Made by a program: the position numbers and the translations under genes. The notes under the pieces were generated by a model. It made no database searches. It was given only the letters and a program-made list of their open reading frames with translations, and was not told the origin of the DNA. From assembly GCF_002699205.1 (NCBI RefSeq), contig NZ_PABT01000022.1, forward strand, positions 1 through 58,918: 58,918 bases of DNA, read 5' to 3'. This document shows, piece after piece, positions 1 through 8,306 of the stretch. The stretch is from Allomuricauda sp. Lineage in GTDB: Bacteria > Bacteroidota > Bacteroidia > Flavobacteriales > Flavobacteriaceae. The first letter of the stretch is position 1; the number at the start of each line of letters is the position of its first letter.

Positions 1-991
1 AGGGATGGGAAGTAAGCCAAATAAAGTAAACAAGTTGTGAATTGCTTTCAGATTTCTACTTTAGTAGATGATTCACAGGGCCCTGTGCAACGCTTTCTGT
101 GGCTTATTAGTTGTGAATTGCTTTCAGATTTCTACTTTAGTAGATGATTCACAGGGTAAACGACTACAAAGAAATCTGCCAAGGTGTTGTGAATTGCTTT
201 CAGATTTCTACTTTAGTAGATGATTCACAGGCCCAAATAATGAGGCCCTCCAGAGGGGTGTGTTGTGAATTGCTTTCAGATTTCTACTTTAGTAGATGAT
301 TCACAGGTCCTTGGTTTTTTTTGGATCTTCAACCTCGGTTGTGAATTGCTTTCAGATTTCTACTTTAGTAGATGATTCACAGGGGAACAGAACGAGAGGT
401 TTAGGGAGGTTGTGTTGTGAATTGCTTTCAGATTTCTACTTTAGTAGATGATTCACAGGCAGTGTCAAAATCAATTCTTGCATGTTGCTGTTGTGAATTG
501 CTTTCAGATTTCTACTTTAGTAGATGATTCACAGGAAGGCTGTTTTTACGGTTGCACAATGCAGAGTTGTGAATTGCTTTCAGATTTCTACTTTAGTAGA
601 TGATTCACAGGCTATGCGGTAGTTTATAGCTTGGAGGAGTTGTTGTGAATTGCTTTCAGATTTCTACTTTAGTAGATGATTCACAGGTGAAAATTTTATA
701 AAGCAGACATATTCCCCGTTGTGAATTGCTTTCAGATTTCTACTTTAGTAGATGATTCACAGGGGTAAATGGCTTTACTTACACCACAGCGCTGTTGTGA
801 ATTGCTTTCAGATTTCTACTTTAGTAGATGATTCACAGGCAATAGACCTGTGGTACTGCTATCTTACCGGTTGTGAATTGCTTTCAGATTTCTACTTTAG
901 TAGATGATTCACAGGAGATTCGTTCCTTGAGAAATTCGGGTACGTGTTGTGAATTGCTTTCAGATTTCTACTTTAGTAGATGATTCACAGG
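1..991 (+). CRISPR. Type II-C CRISPR array, truncated at left edge
   Basis: Thirteen complete, identical 46-bp repeats start at 34 and recur every 76 bp (34, 110, 186 ... 946), separated by 30-bp spacers. The first three bases of the window (agg) match the end of a further repeat, giving an extra 30-bp spacer at 4-33, so the array continues to the left. The repeat begins GTTGTGAATTGC and ends GATTCACAGG; its ends are complementary (TGTGAAT/ATTCACA) and it holds an inner hairpin TCTAC-TTTA-GTAGA. Bases 2-19 pair perfectly with the tracrRNA at 7039-7056, which sets the crRNA strand as plus, converging on cas2. The terminal repeat is not degenerate. The leader, if present, lies outside the window. 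Spacer targets could not be determined by reading. Confidence 0.98.
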
Positions 992-1025
992 ATACCGGCC
1001 ACAACAGGCTGGTATTCTTGTTTTT
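992..1025 (+). terminator. Terminator closing the CRISPR array transcript
   Basis: Directly after the last repeat there is an inverted repeat, ATACCGGCC (992-1000) with GGCTGGTAT (1007-1015), nine base pairs with one mismatch and a six-base loop. It is followed by TCTTGTTTTT. This is the form of an intrinsic terminator on the plus strand, and it supports array transcription toward cas2. Confidence 0.7.
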
Positions 1026-1099
1026 AGCTTCTTTTGTAGAATAAAAAAACAACTACTCAAAATAGACCGGACTTTTTATGGTAGAGCAGATTTCGGGTT

Positions 1100-1480
<381 letters not shown>

Positions 1481-2377
1481 CTATGCAAATTCGGGGTACA
1501 TCAGTTTCCGGCTACTGCCCAAAAAGCATTCGTACAAGCTATTGGTGGTGCGGCTCATGGCGTTCATCAAGGGGCTTTGCTTGCCCTCTATGATTACGTC
1601 CATGGCCGGGATTCGCAACAGTTCGGCTTTTAGGTTCTTGTTAAGTTCCTGGATTTGGCAGCCCGTTTCTACAATATCGTAGACCAGGGCATCTACAAAG
1701 GGTCGGTAAGGCTCCATAATATCGTCCGCCAAGCAAAAGGCATTGTACTTGTTGCGGTGAAAAATACCCACGGAGGGCAGAAGCCCACTGGAACACAGGG
1801 CCCGTGCCGTCACCGCCCGCAAGATGGCATAGCCGTAATTGAGCAGGTTGTTGGGTGGGATGCCTTTTTGGTTGCGGCTAAAGCCTTCTATATCGAACAG
1901 GTGCTGGAAGTAATAGGCCGCGGCAATGGCCTCGTGGTTTTCGACGTCGCCACTTTTTACCTCTTTGGCCCATCGTTTTAGTTTTAGGGCCTTTTTTTGA
2001 CGGGCCAACAAATGCAGGGCCTGGTTCTCTATCTTGGCCATCACCGTCTGTTGCCAGAGCTGTTTTTTTAGGGGCAGGCTGGCGTTTAGTTGGTGGCGCA
2101 TACGCTCGGTCTGCTCGGTATGGCCCACCAAGGGCTGTAGGAAGCTACAGGGCAGGTGCTGTTTGTCGCAGGTGATGACGGCCGTCTTGTTCTGTACCAG
2201 TTTCATCAACAGCCCATTGGTCAGGGTAATCTGTGGGTCTTCGAGCACCACATAGCCCAGATCTTCAATGGCCACTGTTTTTTCTGGTACACCTTCTTCG
2301 GGATAGCGGACGACCAATTGCTCGTTACGGGTACTTAAATAGGCCGGGTTGCCGAAGAACAAGGTTCGCTTGATCAT
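1481..2377 (-). CDS. cas1: CRISPR-associated endonuclease Cas1
   Basis: A 298-residue type II Cas1, the integrase that inserts new spacers at the leader-repeat junction. Diagnostic stretches are IKRTLFFGNPAYLS at the N-terminus, the active-site Glu region DVENHEAIAAAYYF, and the C-terminal block NNLLNYGYAILRA with GLLPSVGIFHRNKYNAF and LADDIMEPYRP. The last two supply the conserved His and Asp of the metal site. Length is normal for type II Cas1. Its ATG lies 3 bp beyond the cas9 stop, so the two are surely co-transcribed and probably translationally coupled. Confidence 0.96.
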   Translation of the reverse strand: MIKRTLFFGNPAYLSTRNEQLVVRYPEEGVPEKTVAIEDLGYVVLEDPQITLTNGLLMKLVQNKTAVITCDKQHLPCSFLQPLVGHTEQTERMRHQLNASLPLKKQLWQQTVMAKIENQALHLLARQKKALKLKRWAKEVKSGDVENHEAIAAAYYFQHLFDIEGFSRNQKGIPPNNLLNYGYAILRAVTARALCSSGLLPSVGIFHRNKYNAFCLADDIMEPYRPFVDALVYDIVETGCQIQELNKNLKAELLRIPAMDVIIEGKQSPLMNAMSRTTNSLYECFLGSSRKLMYPEFA

Positions 2378-2380
2378 GTT

Positions 2381-5300
2381 TTAGACTTTTGAAATATTTC
2401 CTAATCGATTAACCTTTAGTTTAATGCAAACCTCTTTAATGGAAACCCCATTGAAACTAGCTGTCTTTATATCAAATGAACCTGTAATCTTACTTTTTTT
2501 CTTATCATATTGCATATCAACTTCTTTATTACAAATCGATTTAGCTAAATAATTTGGTGTAAAATAGCATGTCCCACCCGAAAAATCATTGACATTAAAA
2601 ATCCTATTAATGCTTTCCTTTGTTAAATTGTCAAAATCAACATGAACACCATTTTCTATTTCTTCTTCCGTAGGAACATACACCAAGTCATTGGGGGAAA
2701 GTGTAAATAAAAATACACCTTTTTTAGGGTCTGGTTGTATGGGGAGGCGTTCCTTTTTCGGTAAATGGGCCACTTGTTTTTGATGTGCTATGACTTCATG
2801 CAAAGGAATGGTCTCAAAATTTCTTTTTTGTTTCTTGTCATCCCAATAAACAGCAAAAAAGAGGTTGGTTCCTTTGGCCGCTTCCACATATTTCTTGCTT
2901 TTGGCCGATTTGTCGTTTTCTGAAATGGAAAATTTGCTTCCCACCTCATACATCTTTACTTTATAAATTGGTTGGTGCTTTTTTCCGTTGTTTAAGGCCT
3001 CGATGTTTTTGTTTAAATCTTCGATTCCTTCATCACTAAAAGCTAAATCGTATTTATGGTTGCCTTTTTCATCCAAATAATTATTTAAATGATTGGGCAA
3101 AATAACATCCCTAATATGTTCATCCGTTATTTTAGCCAAATGCTTTTCATTTTTGATTTCCGACAAAGCCGTTCTTACAGAAGTGGCTATTTTACCTTTG
3201 GGTGTCTTAATATTATAAAGCCCTGATACGGTTTCTTTATGCAATGATTTTCGAATGGCCCAACTATCGCCCTTAGTTTGTTGTCTAAGTTTTTTTACAG
3301 GTTTTCCGTTTTTATCAAGATTTAGGTTACCGTGTTCATCTTTATACGACCAAAATTTATTGGAGGTCTTATTAATGATCCTGATGTTTTGTTTATAACT
3401 CACCACGGTTTTTGCTAATTGGTCTTTTGCTTCTATGGCAAAGCCTTCCCATGGCATCAGGAATGTTTTGGTGTAATCACCTTGGGTACTTTTAATCAAA
3501 AGCTTATCTCTTAAACCATAATTTTTGTTTTCAGCATTTAAGGCACTTAAATAATGTGTATGGTCTCGGGTAGTACAAGCCACTACAATCGCATCCAAGG
3601 CATGATGACGGTGGTCTATTCTCTTTTTATTAAAACCTTTACTAAGTTCATCAGGAACGGTTGGAATGATTTTGCCATTAGTGTTAAGCGTAGTAAAATC
3701 TTTTGATTGGGTTAACTTATTTAGGCGTTCAAATCGTGGCAAAATGATTTCATTCCACTTATCGTTTAAGCCCCAATCGTTTTTCAATTTAGAGGTTACA
3801 GCCCCTGTTACTGGAATTAAGTTTTTGGAAGTGGCTTCTTGCTCACCATCTTGACGTACAATATTACTCAATAAGCCTTTTACCAACTTACTGATATAAC
3901 GGCTATCGTTTAACTGTCTGTTTATAAAACCTTCCGGAACATTTTCACTCAATAAATTTTTAAGTTTTGTTTTATTATTTTTAAAATATTGATTGACATG
4001 GGATTCGTATTCTTCAAGTGTTAGTAATTTATGACCGTTAACTACATTTCCTCCCTTATGACTTAAATATTCATAAGCCGTTTTATTGCCTTTGTTTTCA
4101 TTAACCTCACTTTCACAAATAATTTTATTATTCATCGAATTATCAAAATACCTTGATTGCGGAATAATATGCTCTATCTGATATTCGTGAGTAAACAATT
4201 TAGAAAGCGGGATGGGTTTACCTGTATAAGGAGAAATATAGCCTTGTTCTAACCACAAGCGGTAGCGCTGTATCTCTTTCAGCGTTGGATTATTATTTTT
4301 TCTAATTTTAGAAATCTCATCTTCGCTTACTTTTGAATAATCTGCCTTAGGATTTTGATAAACGCCTTCTTCGTAAATTTTTAAAATCTCTTGATGACTT
4401 GGAGAGTAGGCCCTAATGTCCCCTTCCATTGAAGAGTCTTTCATCAATTCCTTTAACAGTTCTTTGATTCTGTGATTGGTGTTTTCATTTTCATTGTTAC
4501 GCTCCGATATTTTTTTACGCTTATCGGCTGGGTTTTTCATTTCCCTACCTAACTCTACGTGTATTTCATCAAAAAAATCTGGTTGGCCTTCTCCATATTG
4601 TTTCCAGACATCCCTTACCACACGTAAGGTTTCTGTTACCACTTGTTCTACGATAGGGTTTCTAAGAGAGTGTTGCTTGAATTTTTTTAAATAATCATCA
4701 ATGTCATTTGGTATACGCCATTGTTGAATTTCACCAACTTCGGAATGTCTTCCATAAACCAAATATGTAGCTTGATACGTATTTAATCCCTGTATGGGAT
4801 TTTTATCCTTAAAAGGCACAAAGCTTTTTATCAGTTGTTTTGGAATATCATCATCACTTACAGTTTCTAAAGCCTGTTTTATATCCTTGTCAGAATAATT
4901 GGATTTTAATGGCAAAGCATAAACACGTTCCATTATAGCTTCCGCACGGGCTTTTACATCATCAGGAATAAGTGCTTCATTCCAATATTTCCCTCTACGC
5001 ATTAGCGGTAAAAGTTTGTTAATGGCTTTTTGAGAGTAACTACCATAATCACTTTTAAATGGTGGAAATTTCTCAAAATTCTTTACAAAACTTTCCGTGT
5101 CTAAATCATGTTTTAGAGCAAATTTTTTAAGTGCAGATTTGTATTCGTTAACATCTGTTACCGAATAAATAATGTGCCATAATTGCTCCATTCGGCTCAT
5201 GTATGGACTCTTCTCTTTTTTACCCATTTTGGTTTTTTCGTCAAGAAAAGCCTCTACATCATGTAATCCTTCCACTTTACTTAAACGGCTGATGAATTGC

Positions 5301-6919
5301 GCTCTGGTTTCAGCAAAAGGATATTTTTTATCTTCTACGTAATTCCATCGATAGTAATCTTTTTCTTTTTTATCAATTAACTTCTTTTTTACAAAATAGT
5401 CGATGAATTGTTTTTGTTCCAATTCTTTTTTAGCGTTTAAAAAGTCAAACAACGCCACCCAAGCCTCTTCATCTGGGAGTAATTGGCCGGTAACATCCTT
5501 TAAAGTACCATTTTCAATCTGTTCTTTATTGTAGATTTTTAGATTTTGTAACCATTGCCAAATTCTAAATTCTTGGAATAAAGGATGTGATTTTGATATA
5601 GCTTTGATGCCTTTTTTTACGTCTTCGATTTCCCCTGTTTCTTCATTTGTTTGTTTGTGCACCCTGAATTCTAAAGGACATTCTGCAATATTTGATTTTT
5701 GACTTTTTAATGGGCGTTGATAGAAAATAATATCATCGGTAAATAGGTATTTGAATCCTCTATCTTTAATCGTTGTTCTGTGGGCTTCATTATTTGGATA
5801 CAGTTCTTCAATACACTTTTGATACAATTCATCAGTAAAAAGTTCCGGTTGAAGTTGAATTTGCTTACTTATGATTTTGTTGAACTCATCCTTGTAAAAC
5901 TTACGTTCAATGGTTTTTACCAATTTACCCCGAATCTTTTGGTTAGGGTTATCCAACAAGTTTTCATAAATATATTCACCTATTGTTTTATTGGATTGCT
6001 CTATATCCTGTTCCGTTTTTGCTTTTATGGCTATCCAATCTTTTTCTGAATCTACGGCTCTAAAACTTCGTTTTACTATACCTTCTTTATCAAGTTTTAA
6101 AGAACCATCTTTTTCTAATTGAGTCGTAACAATAAACTCTTTGTTTTTTCCAATCCAAGAATTTAAAGGCTCTTTGCTTTGGCGTCTATACACCCAATCA
6201 TTTTCAAGAATAACATTATACCAAGTTCCTCTGGCGTTTTTATCTTCAGTTTCTTGTACGTCTACAACTATTAAATTATGGTATTCTTCTTTTTTGGTGT
6301 CGTCAGTTACAATTTCTTCTCCTCGCAATTGATAATACCCTCGTTTTTGATTGAAATTGAGAATAACCCAGGCCAATTCCTCCTTAGTCAAAGGTTTAGA
6401 TAAGGCTTTTTTACGTAGATAATACAACGTCCAATCGTATGGAATTTTAGTTTCTTCACCATTTTCTTTTTTATAAAACAATTTAGGCTGAGCTACTTTA
6501 AACTCACTAAGCATTTCATTAAAAGAAGCTTGGAAAATAAATTCGTGCTTGCCTTTATCGTTTATGGCATAATTGAGTTTTACTTCTTTTCCGGGCTTAA
6601 ATTGTCCTAACTTTTTCTCAAAATCAATGGCGTCAACATAGTGTTTGGGTAAAAAACCTAAAATATTTAATACACGGTGCAAACGCTCCCTTCTAAGATT
6701 GTCTCGCTGATATAGCCTTCTTACACTTCTATAACCTGTTCTTTCTGCTGTTTGAGAATGTGATTGTCCTGATTCGAACTTTCCTAATATGTCTTGACTC
6801 ATTGGGATAATTCGAGATCCTACACCTAAAATTTGACCTTTTTTTTCTTCAAAATTTTGTTTAATCAATGCCCATCCAATACTGTTGGTACCTAGGTCCA
6901 GTCCTAATATTTGTTTCAT
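2381..6919 (-). CDS. cas9: Type II-C CRISPR RNA-guided endonuclease Cas9
   Basis: A 1512-residue Cas9, large for subtype II-C. It would cut both DNA strands under crRNA:tracrRNA guidance. The RuvC-I motif LGLDLGTNSIGW gives Asp8; an Arg-rich bridge helix follows (RRLYQRDNLRRERLHRVL). RuvC-II HVELGREM has Glu789. The HNH core QIEHIIPQSRYFDNS has catalytic His917, with the NENKGNKTAYEYL continuation. RuvC-III HRHHALDAIVVA has Asp1109. All nuclease residues are intact, so it is predicted active. The roughly 400-residue C-terminal part should hold the PAM-interacting region and is lysine-rich. It is the first gene of the cas operon. The gene is clearly AT-richer than the uptake genes further right. 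The PAM cannot be read from the sequence. Confidence 0.98.
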   Translation of the reverse strand: MKQILGLDLGTNSIGWALIKQNFEEKKGQILGVGSRIIPMSQDILGKFESGQSHSQTAERTGYRSVRRLYQRDNLRRERLHRVLNILGFLPKHYVDAIDFEKKLGQFKPGKEVKLNYAINDKGKHEFIFQASFNEMLSEFKVAQPKLFYKKENGEETKIPYDWTLYYLRKKALSKPLTKEELAWVILNFNQKRGYYQLRGEEIVTDDTKKEEYHNLIVVDVQETEDKNARGTWYNVILENDWVYRRQSKEPLNSWIGKNKEFIVTTQLEKDGSLKLDKEGIVKRSFRAVDSEKDWIAIKAKTEQDIEQSNKTIGEYIYENLLDNPNQKIRGKLVKTIERKFYKDEFNKIISKQIQLQPELFTDELYQKCIEELYPNNEAHRTTIKDRGFKYLFTDDIIFYQRPLKSQKSNIAECPLEFRVHKQTNEETGEIEDVKKGIKAISKSHPLFQEFRIWQWLQNLKIYNKEQIENGTLKDVTGQLLPDEEAWVALFDFLNAKKELEQKQFIDYFVKKKLIDKKEKDYYRWNYVEDKKYPFAETRAQFISRLSKVEGLHDVEAFLDEKTKMGKKEKSPYMSRMEQLWHIIYSVTDVNEYKSALKKFALKHDLDTESFVKNFEKFPPFKSDYGSYSQKAINKLLPLMRRGKYWNEALIPDDVKARAEAIMERVYALPLKSNYSDKDIKQALETVSDDDIPKQLIKSFVPFKDKNPIQGLNTYQATYLVYGRHSEVGEIQQWRIPNDIDDYLKKFKQHSLRNPIVEQVVTETLRVVRDVWKQYGEGQPDFFDEIHVELGREMKNPADKRKKISERNNENENTNHRIKELLKELMKDSSMEGDIRAYSPSHQEILKIYEEGVYQNPKADYSKVSEDEISKIRKNNNPTLKEIQRYRLWLEQGYISPYTGKPIPLSKLFTHEYQIEHIIPQSRYFDNSMNNKIICESEVNENKGNKTAYEYLSHKGGNVVNGHKLLTLEEYESHVNQYFKNNKTKLKNLLSENVPEGFINRQLNDSRYISKLVKGLLSNIVRQDGEQEATSKNLIPVTGAVTSKLKNDWGLNDKWNEIILPRFERLNKLTQSKDFTTLNTNGKIIPTVPDELSKGFNKKRIDHRHHALDAIVVACTTRDHTHYLSALNAENKNYGLRDKLLIKSTQGDYTKTFLMPWEGFAIEAKDQLAKTVVSYKQNIRIINKTSNKFWSYKDEHGNLNLDKNGKPVKKLRQQTKGDSWAIRKSLHKETVSGLYNIKTPKGKIATSVRTALSEIKNEKHLAKITDEHIRDVILPNHLNNYLDEKGNHKYDLAFSDEGIEDLNKNIEALNNGKKHQPIYKVKMYEVGSKFSISENDKSAKSKKYVEAAKGTNLFFAVYWDDKKQKRNFETIPLHEVIAHQKQVAHLPKKERLPIQPDPKKGVFLFTLSPNDLVYVPTEEEIENGVHVDFDNLTKESINRIFNVNDFSGGTCYFTPNYLAKSICNKEVDMQYDKKKSKITGSFDIKTASFNGVSIKEVCIKLKVNRLGNISKV

Positions 6920-7003
6920 GCTCTTGGAAAGTTTGATTTACTTGGAACTTTTTAAAGTTGTAAATTAATAATATTTTAAGATGATCCATTACGGAAAAAC
7001 CTA

Positions 7004-7034
7004 TTTGGTACTTCATCAACTTTTTATATATTTA
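7004..7034 (+). promoter_or_regulatory. Promoter of the tracrRNA gene
   Basis: TTTG at 7004-7007 is followed after exactly 19 bases by TATATTTA at 7027-7034. This fits the Bacteroidota primary-sigma consensus TTTG-N19-TAnnTTTG with one mismatch. The expected start, a few bases downstream, falls at the first bases of the anti-repeat, which ties this promoter to the tracrRNA. Confidence 0.8.
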
Positions 7035-7038
7035 CACA

Positions 7039-7116
7039 TCTGAAAGCAATTCACAATAAGGATTATTCCGTTGTGAAAACATTAAGCCGCCTCGACTTCC
7101 AATTCGGGGCTTTTTA
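7039..7116 (+). ncRNA. tracrRNA of the type II-C system
   Basis: The 18 bases at 7039-7056 are a perfect reverse complement of repeat bases 2-19 (anti-repeat). Next comes AATAAGGATTATTCCG, with the small hairpin GGA-TTAT-TCC where II-C tracrRNAs keep an AAUAAGG nexus, then GTTGTGAAAAC. A terminator-like stem (AGCCGCCTCGA with TCGGGGCTT, two bulges) ends in five T residues at 7111-7115. Length is about 78 nt. The gene diverges from cas9. GTTGTGAA at 7070-7077 is identical to the first eight bases of the CRISPR repeat and could pair back with the anti-repeat (see findings). The start is inferred from the promoter, the end from the T run. Confidence 0.88.
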
Positions 7117-7316
7117 ATTATAACTAAATATTTTAAAATTAACGTACTTTCTGGTTACCCCAACTTTCTCAAATATATTCTTCAGAAGTTGTTGCCAATA
7201 CACAAGTTTGCACGGCCTTCTTCTCGTCAATAAAGTTTTGTGGTGTGGGAATTAATATAAGAATTTTCGATAAGGAAATGAGGATTTCTGTAAAAAGTCA
7301 GATATCAAATATTTAA

Positions 7317-7547
7317 TTATTGGGTATTAAAGAATTCTTTAATATCAAAACCAAAATAATTGGCAATCCTGTGTAGTGTTACGACTGTTGGATTACTCTC
7401 ACCTCTTTCTATTCTACCAATTTGATTGGCTGACATGTCAATATCTAACCCCATGTTTAGCTGTGATAGACCTCTTTCCTTTCGGTGCTTTTTAATTATA
7501 GCGCCGATGTTTAATAATAGCTTATTAAGGTCTTTATTTGACATCAA
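7317..7547 (-). CDS. XRE-family helix-turn-helix regulator
   Basis: A 76-residue single-domain protein with a Cro/CI-type helix-turn-helix over most of its length. The signature GLSQLNMGLDIDMSANQIGRIERGESNPTV holds the two DNA-binding helices, and TVVTLHRIANYFGFDIKEFF is the closing helix pair of the XRE fold. There is no partner domain or ligand pocket. It lies downstream of the tracrRNA, on the opposite strand. Nothing shows whether it controls the CRISPR locus; it may be an orphan regulator or an antitoxin-like remnant. ATG codons are doubled at the start (MM), so residue 1 or 2 may be first. Confidence 0.8.
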   Translation of the reverse strand: MMSNKDLNKLLLNIGAIIKKHRKERGLSQLNMGLDIDMSANQIGRIERGESNPTVVTLHRIANYFGFDIKEFFNTQ

Positions 7548-8306
7548 TCAAAAATTGCCATTTCAAATAGATTTTATCAACACATATATGTGTTATTTTA
7601 AAAAGGTTTACTATATTTATCCCAATATCATAAATTTGCGATCCTTCGTATGGACAATATTTGAAGCTATCGCTTTGAGTCTCTCGCTAGAAAACTGGTA
7701 ATTTTTGCACTAGAGATGATAAGCAGATTGGCTCACGACCCGGGCGTGGGCTCTCTTATCAGTGCAAGGTATACCAGTACCGCTAGCGGGTAAGTTGAGT
7801 TTCCACGCCCAACTTGTTTCTTGGCGTTTGGTTTCTTCTGGTCCTTTCGGGGATTGCCCAAACAAAAGGTTATGGGAAACATTTGGCAACATTTTTATGT
7901 GGGATTCACACCTTGTTTTTGTTCCATTTATGGAGCCTATCACACGGTCTTCGATATCCTCTTCATAAAAAAGCCGAAGAATCCCGTATAACCATGGACT
8001 ATAGTTGTGGGTCCTACGCTACTTGCTTTTCGGTTTATATTATACTTCCGGCCCATAACTGACGCGTACACTTTTGGGGTAACCGTCCCTACTCAGAGAT
8101 CATAGTCCTTCTTTTAGGAATCCCGATTCCATGTGCCTTTGCCACATGGACAGGATGGCCTATGTCCGAACCTTAATGTCCTCTTAAAGGTACGGCTTTA
8201 TGCCGGCTTTTTTTGGGCAGTGTGGATAACGACCCACGGGCGGTTATGGGACTGTCCCATGGGAATACAATAATAACTAACGCTTTAACCAAACGAACTC
8301 AATTTT
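7548..8306. other. Gene-free, structured leader region before susC
   Basis: No convincing gene was found in about 760 bases. The stretch 7717-7815 is dense in complementary segments: TGATAAG (7717-7723) with CTTATCA (7755-7761), enclosing GCTCACG (731-737) with CGTGGGC (745-751); then the palindromes GGTATACC (7768-7775) and CCGCTAGCGG (7780-7789); then AAGTTG (7792-7797) with CAACTT (7810-7815). A further inverted repeat, CCATGTG/CACATGG, lies at 8129-8149. Short open frames cross the region on both strands, but none has a recognisable domain. It may encode a structured RNA or be an untranslated leader; this is unresolved. Confidence 0.4.
8186..8214 (+). terminator. Possible terminator upstream of susC
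   Basis: CGGC-TTTAT-GCCG (8193-8205), extended by flanking AAAGG and CTTT across a small internal loop, is followed by seven T residues (8208-8214). The stem is weak, so it may be an attenuator or terminator of a short upstream transcript, or may be chance. Confidence 0.35.

Noticed and set aside
34..991. Reading the array as type V-A (Cas12a) because of the TCTAC-TTTA-GTAGA stem.
   Set aside because: Cas9, Cas1, Cas2 and a tracrRNA pairing with the repeat are present, no Cas12a is in the window, and the stem is 10 nt away from the spacer instead of adjacent.
7710..7943. 77-codon minus-strand frame in the leader before susC.
   Set aside because: No domain recognised, no neighbouring coupling, and it overlaps the inverted repeats; better explained as structured non-coding DNA.
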